A stretch of 64,000 nt of DNA, taken from the NCBI GenBank assembly GCA_034509755.1, contig CM067548.1, forward strand, positions 16,258,018 through 16,322,017, given 5' to 3'. The notes beneath the pieces were generated by a model, which did not search any database, was not told where the DNA came from, and saw only the letters and a list, made by a program, of their open reading frames with translations. Position numbers and translations under genes: made by a program. Shown in pieces: positions 56,601 through 64,000 of the stretch. Position 1 is the stretch's first letter, and each line of letters opens with the position of its first letter. The stretch comes from Anisodus tanguticus. Its lineage: Eukaryota > Streptophyta > Magnoliopsida > Solanales > Solanaceae.

Positions 56601-58739
56601 GCATCACAACTGAAATTACATTCACTTAGGAAAACATGAAAAATTACATTACATTACCGACTCGATATAGAATGAAAACCATGAAATCTTGGCATTGACA
56701 TTACATCATTAAACTAGAGTTATGACCGTATCACTTGGGCTAGAATTACATCACCGACTCGATATAGAATAAAAACCTTGACCATCTCGGTTGGCATTAC
56801 GTCATTCAAATGGAGTGATGATCGTAGCACTTGGGCCGGAGTTACATCACCTAACTCGATATAGAATGAAATCCATGACCACCTCGGCTTGCATTACATC
56901 ATTAAACCGGAGTGACAACTACATCACTTAGGTCGAAATTACATTACCGACTCGATAGAATGAAAACCATGAAATCTCGACCGACATTACATCATTAAAC
57001 ATTACATCATTAAACTAGAGTGATGAGTGTATCACTTAGGCTAGAATTACATCACCTTACACGATATAGAATGAAAACCATGACCATTCATTTCTAGCTA
57101 GCTAATCATCATTACAACCGACGATATAGTGACAACGACATCATCACTTACCGAAATTACATTACTCGACTCGATATAGAATGAAAACCATGAAATCTTG
57201 GCCGACATTACATCATTAAACTAGAGTTATGATCGTATCACTTGGGCTAGAATTACATCACCGACTCGATATAGAATAAAAACCTTGACCATCTCGGTTG
57301 GCATTACGTCATTCAAATGGAGTGATGACTGTAGCACTTGGGCCGGAGTTACATCACCTAACTCGATATAGAATGAAATCCATGACCACCTCGGCTTGCA
57401 TTACATCATTAAACCGGAGTGACAACTACATCACTTAGGTGAAATTACATTACCGACTCGATATAGAATGAAACCATGAAATCTCATGAAATCTCGGCCG
57501 ACATTACATCATTAAACTAGAGTGATATCACTTAGTGTATCACTTAGGCTAGAATTACATCACCTTATGATACGATATAGAATGAAAACCATGACCATCT
57601 CGGCGGCATGGCATTAAATCATAGCGGAGTAGCTAATCAATTACATTACCTAACTCGATATAGAATGAAACCATGACCACCTAGGCTGACATTACATCAT
57701 TAAACCGATCACTTAGAATCACTTAGGCTGAAATTACATTACCGACTCGATATAGAATGAAAACCATGAAATCTGGCCGACATTACATCATTAAACTAGA
57801 GTTATGACTGTATCACTTAGGCTAGAATTACATCACCGACTCGATATAGAATAAAAACCTTGACCATCTCGGTTGGCATTACATCATTCAAATGGAGTGA
57901 TGACTGTAGCACTTGGGCCGGAGTTACATCACCTAACTCGATATAGAATGAAATCCATGACCACCTCGCTTGCATTACATCATTAAACTGGAGTGACAAC
58001 TACATCACTTAGGCTGAAATTACATTACCTAACTCGATATAGAATGAAAACCATGAAATCTCGACTGACATTACATCATTAAACTAGAGTGATGAGTGTA
58101 TCACTTAGGCTAGAATTACATCACCTCACATGATATAGAATGAAAACCATGACCATGATCATACCTGGAGTGAATGAAAACCATGACCATTTCGGCTAGC
58201 TAATCATCATTAAACTGGAGTGACAACTGCATCACTTAGACTGAAATTACATTACTTGACTCGATATAGAATGAAAACCATGAAATCTTGGCTGACATTA
58301 CATCATTAAACTAGAGTTATGACTGTATCACTTGGGCTAGAATTGCATCACCTGACTCGATATAGAATAAAAACCTTGACCATCTCGGTTGGCATTACGT
58401 CATTCAAATGGAGTGATGACTGTAGCACTTGGGCCGGAGTTACATCACCTAACTCGATATAGAATGAAATCCATGACCACCTCGGCTTGCATTACATCAT
58501 TAAACTGGAGTGACAACTACATCACTTAGGCTGAAATTACATTACCTGACTCGATATAGAATGAAAACCATGAAATCTCGGCTGACATTACATCATTAAA
58601 CTAGAGTGATGTGTGTATCACTTAGGCTAGAATTACATCACCTTACATGATATAGAATGAAAACCATGACCATCTCGGCTGGCATTAAATCATTAAACTG
58701 GTGTGATGACTGTAGCACTTGGGCCAGAGTTACATCACC

Positions 58740-59300
58740 GACTCGATATAGAATGAAATCCATGACATCTAAAGGCTTCGACATTACATCATTAAACTAG
58801 ATAAAAAAAGTATACTGAAACATCACTCGATATAGAAGGCTGAAATTACATTACATCATTAAACTCGATATAGAATGAAAACATGAGAATCATCTCGGTT
58901 GACATTACATCATTAAACTAGAGTGATGAGTAGTATCACTTAGGCTAGAAGTTACATCACCTAACTCGATATAGAATGAAACCATGACCATCTCGGCTTA
59001 GCATTACATCATTAAACCGGAGTGACAACTACATCACTTAGGCTGAAATTACATTACCACGACTCGATATAGAATGAAAACCATGAAATCTCGGCTGACA
59101 TTACATCATTAAACTAGAGTGATGTGTGTATCACTTAGGCTAGAATTACATCACCTTACATGATATAGAATGAAAACCATGACCATCTCGGCTGGCATTA
59201 AATCATTAAACTGGTGTGATGACTGTAGCATCACTTGGGGCTAGAAGTTACATCACCTAACGATCGATATAGAATGAAAACCATGACCACTTGCGGCTAG
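58740..59300 (+). repeat. Degraded C''-D'' rich block
   Basis: It contains D''-like and A-like remnants, an A-run (ATAAAAAAAGTATAC at about 58800) and a second C'' monomer followed by a damaged D''/A hybrid (about 59262-59350). Nothing unrelated to the satellite is recognisable. Confidence 0.6.
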
Positions 59301-60689
59301 CATTATCATCATTAAACGGACAATGACAATCGAATCACTTAGGCTGAAATTACATTACCTGACTCGATATAGAATTAAAACCATGAAATCTCGGCTGACA
59401 TTACATCATTAAACTAGAGTTATGACTGTATCACTTAGGCTAGAATTACATCACCCGACTCGATATAGAATAAAAAAAAACCTTGACCATCTCGGTTGGC
59501 ATTACATCATTCAAATGGAGTGATGACCGTAGCACTTGGGCCGGAGTTACATCACCTAACTCGATATAGAATGAAATCCATGACCACCTCGGCTTGCATT
59601 ACATCATTAAAAACCGGAGTGACAACTACACATCACTTAGGCTGAAATTACATTACCTCGACTCGATATAGAATGAAAACCATGAAATCTCGGACCGACA
59701 TTACATCATTAAACTAGAGTGAGAGTGATCACTTAGTGTATCACTTAGGCTAGAATACATCACCTTACACGATATAGAATGAAAACCATGACCATTTCGG
59801 CTAGCTAATCATCATTAAACCGGAGTGACAATCGCATCACTTAAATGAAATTACATTACCGACTCGATATAGAATGAAAACCATGAAATCTTGGCCGACA
59901 TTACATCATTAAACTAGAGTTATGACCGTATCACTTGGGCTAGAATTGCATCACACGACTCGATATAGAAAAAAACCTTGACCATCTCGGTTGGCATTAC
60001 GTCATTCAAATGGAGTGATGACCGTAGCACTTGGGCCGGAGTTACATCACCTAACTCGATATAGAATGAAATCCATGACCACCTCGCTTGCATTACATCA
60101 TTAAACCGGAGTGAAAAACTACATCACTTAGGCTGAAATTAATTACATTACCGACTCGATATAGAATGAAAACCATGAAATCTCACCGACATTACATCAT
60201 TAAACTAGAGTGATGAGTGTATCACTTAGGCTAGAATTACATCACCTTACACGATATAGAATGAAAATGACCATCTTCGGCTAGCAATCATCATTAAAGC
60301 TAGCACTTAATCATCATTAAACTCGGATGAAAACAATCATTACATCACTTAGATCACTTCTGAAATTACATTACCTCGACTCGATATAGAATGAAAACCA
60401 TGAAATCTTGGTACTGACATTACATCATTAAACTAGAGTTATCGTATCACTTGGGCTAGAATTACATCACGACTCGATATAGAATAAAAACCATGACCAT
60501 CTCGGTTGGCATTACATCATTCAAATGGAGTGATGACCGTAGCACTTGGGCCTAGAGTTACATCACCTAACTCGATATAGAATGAAATCCATGACCACCT
60601 CGGCTTGCATTACATCATTAAACCGGAGTGACAACTACATCACTTAGGCTGAAATTACATTACCGACTCGATATAGAATAAAACCATGA

Positions 60690-61000
60690 AACATTACATC
60701 ATTAAACTAGGTGACATTACATCATTAAACTAGAGTTATGATTGTATCACTTAGGCTAGAATTACATCACCGACTCGATATATGAAAACCATGACCGACA
60801 TCGATATAGAATGAAAACCATGACTCATCTAGAATGAAAACCATGACATTATTACATCATTCGGAGTGATGATCGATATAGCACTTGGGAGTTACATCAC
60901 CTAACTCGATATAGAATGAAATCCATGACCACCTCGGTAGCATTACATCATTAAATGGAGTGACAACTACATCACTTAGGAGTTACATCACCTAACTCGA
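60690..61000 (+). repeat. Scrambled segment with doubled D
   Basis: D-like starts at about 60908 and 60999, about 91 bp apart, follow a stretch in which GAATGAAAACCATGAC is repeated three times at irregular distance. Confidence 0.6.
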
Positions 61001-64000
61001 TATAGAATGAAAATCCATGACCACCTCGACTTGCATTACATCATAAACTGGAGTGACAATACATCACTTAGGCTGAAATTACATTACCTGGACTCGATAT
61101 AGAATGAAAACCATGAAATCTCGGCTGACATTACATCATTAAACTAGAGTGATGAGTGTATCACTTAGGCTAGAATTACATCACCTTACACGATATAGAA
61201 TGAAAACCATGACCATTTCGGCTAGCTAATCATCATTAAACTGGAGTGACAACTGCATCACTTAGGCTGAAATTACATTACCTGACTCGATATAGAATTA
61301 AAACCATGAAATCTCGGCTGAATTACATCATTAAACTAGAGTTATGACTGTATCACTTGGGCTAGAATTACATCACCTGACTCGATATAGAATAAAAACC
61401 TTGACCATCTCGGTTGGCATTACGTCATTCAAATGGAGTGATGACTGTAGCACTTGGGCCGGAGTTACATCACCTAACTCGATATAGAATGAAATCCATG
61501 ACCACCTCGGCTTGCATTACATCGTTAAACTGGAGTGACAACTACATCACTTAGGCTGAAATTACATTACTTGACTCGATATAGAATGAAAACCATGAAA
61601 TCTCGATTGACATTACATCATTAAACTAGAGTTATGACTGTATCACTTAGGCTAGAATTACATCACCTTACACGATATATGAATGAAAAAACCATGACCA
61701 TCTCGGCTAGCTAATCATCATTAACTCGGAGTGACAATCGCATCACTTAGGACCGAAATTACATTACCCGACTCGATATAGAATGAAAACCATGAAATGA
61801 AATCTCATTACATCATTAAACTAGAGTTATGTACACTTAGGTATCACTTGGGCTAGAATTACATCACTGACTCGATATAGAATAAAAACCTTGACCATCT
61901 CGGTTGGCATTACGTCATTCAAATGGAGTGATGACTGTAGCACTTGGGCCGGAGTTACATCACCTAACTCGATATAGAATGAAATCCATGACCACCTCGG
62001 CTTGCATTACATCATTAAACGGAGTGACAACTACATCACTTAGGTGAAATTACATTACCTAACTCGATATAGAATGAAAACCATGAAATCTCGGCTGACA
62101 TTACATCATTAAACTAGAGTGATGAGTGTATCACTTAGGCTAGAATTACATCACCTTACATGATATAGAATGAAAACCATGACCATTTCGGCTAGCTAAT
62201 CATCATTAAACTGGAGTGACAACTGCATCACTTAGACTGAAATTACATTACTTGACTCGATATAGAATGAAAACCATGAAATCTTGGCTGACATTACATC
62301 ATTAAACTAGGTTATGACCGTATCACTTGGGCTAGAATTGCATCACCACGACTCGATATAGAATAAAAACCTTGACCATCTCGGTTGGCATTACGTCATT
62401 CAAATGGAGTGATGACTGTAGCACTTGGGCCGGAGTTACATCACCTAACTCGATATAGAATGAAATCCATGACCACCTCGGCTTGCATTACATCGTTAAA
62501 CTGGAGTGACAACTACATCACTTAGGCTGAAATTACATTACCTGACTCGATATAGAATGAAAACCATGAAATCTCGGCTGACATTACATCATTAAACTAG
62601 AGTGATGATGTGTATCACTTAGGCTAGAATTACATCACCGACTCGATATAGAATGAAAACCATGACCATCTCGGCTTATCATCATTTATGCATTAATCAT
62701 CATTACAACCGGAGTGATGATCGTAGCACTTGGGCCGATACATTACATCACCTAACTCGATATAGAATGAAATCCATGACCACCTCGTTACATCACTTGC
62801 ATTACATCATTAAACGGAGTGAAAACAACACTTAGGCTGAGAAATTACATTACCCCGACTCGATATAGAATGAAAAAACCATGAAATCTCGGTTGCGACA
62901 TTACATCATTAAACTAGAGTGATGATCACTTGTATCACTTAGGCTAGAATTACATCACGACTCGATATAGAATGAAAACCATGACCATCTCGGTTGGCAT
63001 TACATCATTAAATGGAGTGATGACTGTAGCACTTGGGCTGAAGTTACATCACCTAACTCGATATAGAATGAAATCCATGAACCACCTCGACATTACATTA
63101 CATCATTAAACTAGGAGTGACAACTACATCACTTAGGCTGAAATTACATTACCTAACTCGATATAGAATGAAAACCATGAAATCTCGGGCATTACATCAT
63201 TAAACATCATTAAACTAGAGTGATGAGTGTATCACTTAGGCTAGAATTACATCACCTTACACGATATAGAATGAAAACCATGACCATTCGGCTAGCATAA
63301 TCATCATTAAACTGTAGTGACAACTGAATCACTTAGGCTGAAATTACATTACCTGACTCGATATAGAATGAAAACCATGAAATCTTGGCTGACATTACAT
63401 CATTAAACTAGAGTTATGACTGTATCACTTAGGCTAGAATTACATCACCTGACTCGATATAGAATAAAAACCATGACCATCTCGGTTGGCATTACATCAT
63501 TCAAATGGAGTGATGATTGTAGCACTTGGGCCGGAGTTACATCACCTAACTCGATATAGAATGAAATCCATGACCACCTCGCTTGCATTACATCATTAAA
63601 CTGGAGTGACAACTACATCACTTAGGCTGAAATTACATTACCTGACTCGATATAGAATGAAAACCATGAAATCTCGGCTGACATTACATCATTAAACTAG
63701 AGTGATGAGTGTATCACTTAGGCTAGAATTACATCACCTTACATGATATAGAATGAAAACCATGACCATTTCGGCTAGCTAATCATCATTAAACTGGAGT
63801 GACAACTCATCACTTAGACTGAAATTACATTACCGACGACTCGATAGAATAAACCATGAAATCTTGGCGACATTACATCATTAAACTAGAGTTATGATTT
63901 GTATCACTTGGGCTAGAATTACATCACCTGACTCGATATAGAATAAAAACCTTGACCATCTCGGTTGGCATTACGTCATTCAAATGGAGTGATGACTGTA

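Larger units (their letters stand above)
36704..58455 (+). repeat. 5-mer and 6-mer-length domain without clear 3-mers
   Basis: Clean 5-mers (for example 37820-38302, 40420-40902, 42136-42616, 45161-45643, 46704-47186 and 53195-53686) alternate irregularly with units of about 550-660 bp whose extra length is a partial or scrambled A, C'' or D'' monomer. I measured about 41 D-to-D intervals here and none is a convincing 3-mer. Confidence 0.6.
2353..64000 (+). repeat. Satellite array, right arm
   Basis: About 61.6 kb of uninterrupted head-to-tail satellite. The marker GATATAGAATGAAA (or GATATAGAATAAAA in C monomers) recurs about every 96-97 bp and I noticed no inverted copy. D monomers (AAATCCATGACCACCTCGG) mark one position per HOR; measured D-to-D distances cluster near 290, 483 and 583 bp, or 3, 5 and 6 monomers. 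No tRNA-like, rRNA-like or transposon-like sequence was seen, and no long open frame. The array leaves the window inside a C monomer. Confidence 0.97.
58456..64000 (+). repeat. Distal domain with C''-rich block and returning 3-mers
   Basis: 58456-59562 (1107 bp) has no ordinary D but two C'' monomers (about 58655 and 59160) and D''-like copies. Ordinary 5-mers follow at 60999-61480, 61481-61970 and 61971-62451. Two 3-mer-length units lie at 62452-62758 (307 bp) and 62759-63059 (301 bp). The window ends in a C monomer. Confidence 0.6.

Noticed and set aside
58798..58812. A-run as a possible retroposon tail
   Set aside because: The run is only seven A, has no element in front of it and no target-site duplication. 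Other homopolymer stretches (for example eight or more A near 59470) lie at the A-tract of C monomers and look like length errors there.
1..64000. CRISPR array, suggested by regular repeats
   Set aside because: There are no unique spacers between short repeats. The whole 97-bp period is repeated, and monomers vary gradually, as in satellite DNA.

Overview
The whole 64 kb is satellite DNA. I found no gene, RNA gene, transposon or unique sequence. The basic unit is a 97-bp (sometimes 96-bp) monomer, about 38% G+C, marked by GATATAGAATGAAA once per copy. A pure tandem array of this length, plus a run of exactly 100 N (a common scaffold-gap convention), points to a heterochromatic (centromeric, pericentromeric or subtelomeric) block in a draft eukaryotic chromosome. 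The species cannot be named from the sequence. A land plant is a weak inference, explained under the CTG finding.

Layout: positions 1-2252 carry the satellite with the marker on the minus strand; 2253-2352 is the gap; 2353-64000 carries it on the plus strand without a further flip that I noticed. The array runs off both edges of the window.

The monomers fall into five types, here called A, B, C, D and E. The main higher-order repeat (HOR) is the 5-mer A-B-C-D-E of about 483 bp (cleanest copy 38013-38495). A 3-mer of about 290 bp (cleanest copy 16172-16461) looks like E and B fused, with A lost. A 6-mer of about 583 bp (best copy 26312-26916) carries a distinct C''-D'' pair. From about 6.2 to 19 kb, 5-mers and 3-mers alternate in a longer pattern, 5-5-5-3-5-3, of about 2.58 kb, which gives a third level of periodicity. 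From about 24.7 to 58 kb the 3-mers are rare, 6-mer-length units are common and many segments are scrambled. The left arm is mostly 3-mers and has private monomer variants.

The most unusual signal is that much of the copy-to-copy variation sits at CTG trinucleotides. Matched sites in neighbouring monomers that read CTA instead stay constant. This could be a base-modification footprint left in the assembly, a real mutational process, or both. The open reading frames of 60-72 codons are repeat translations, not genes. All coordinates and spacings were read by eye and may be off by a few bases.
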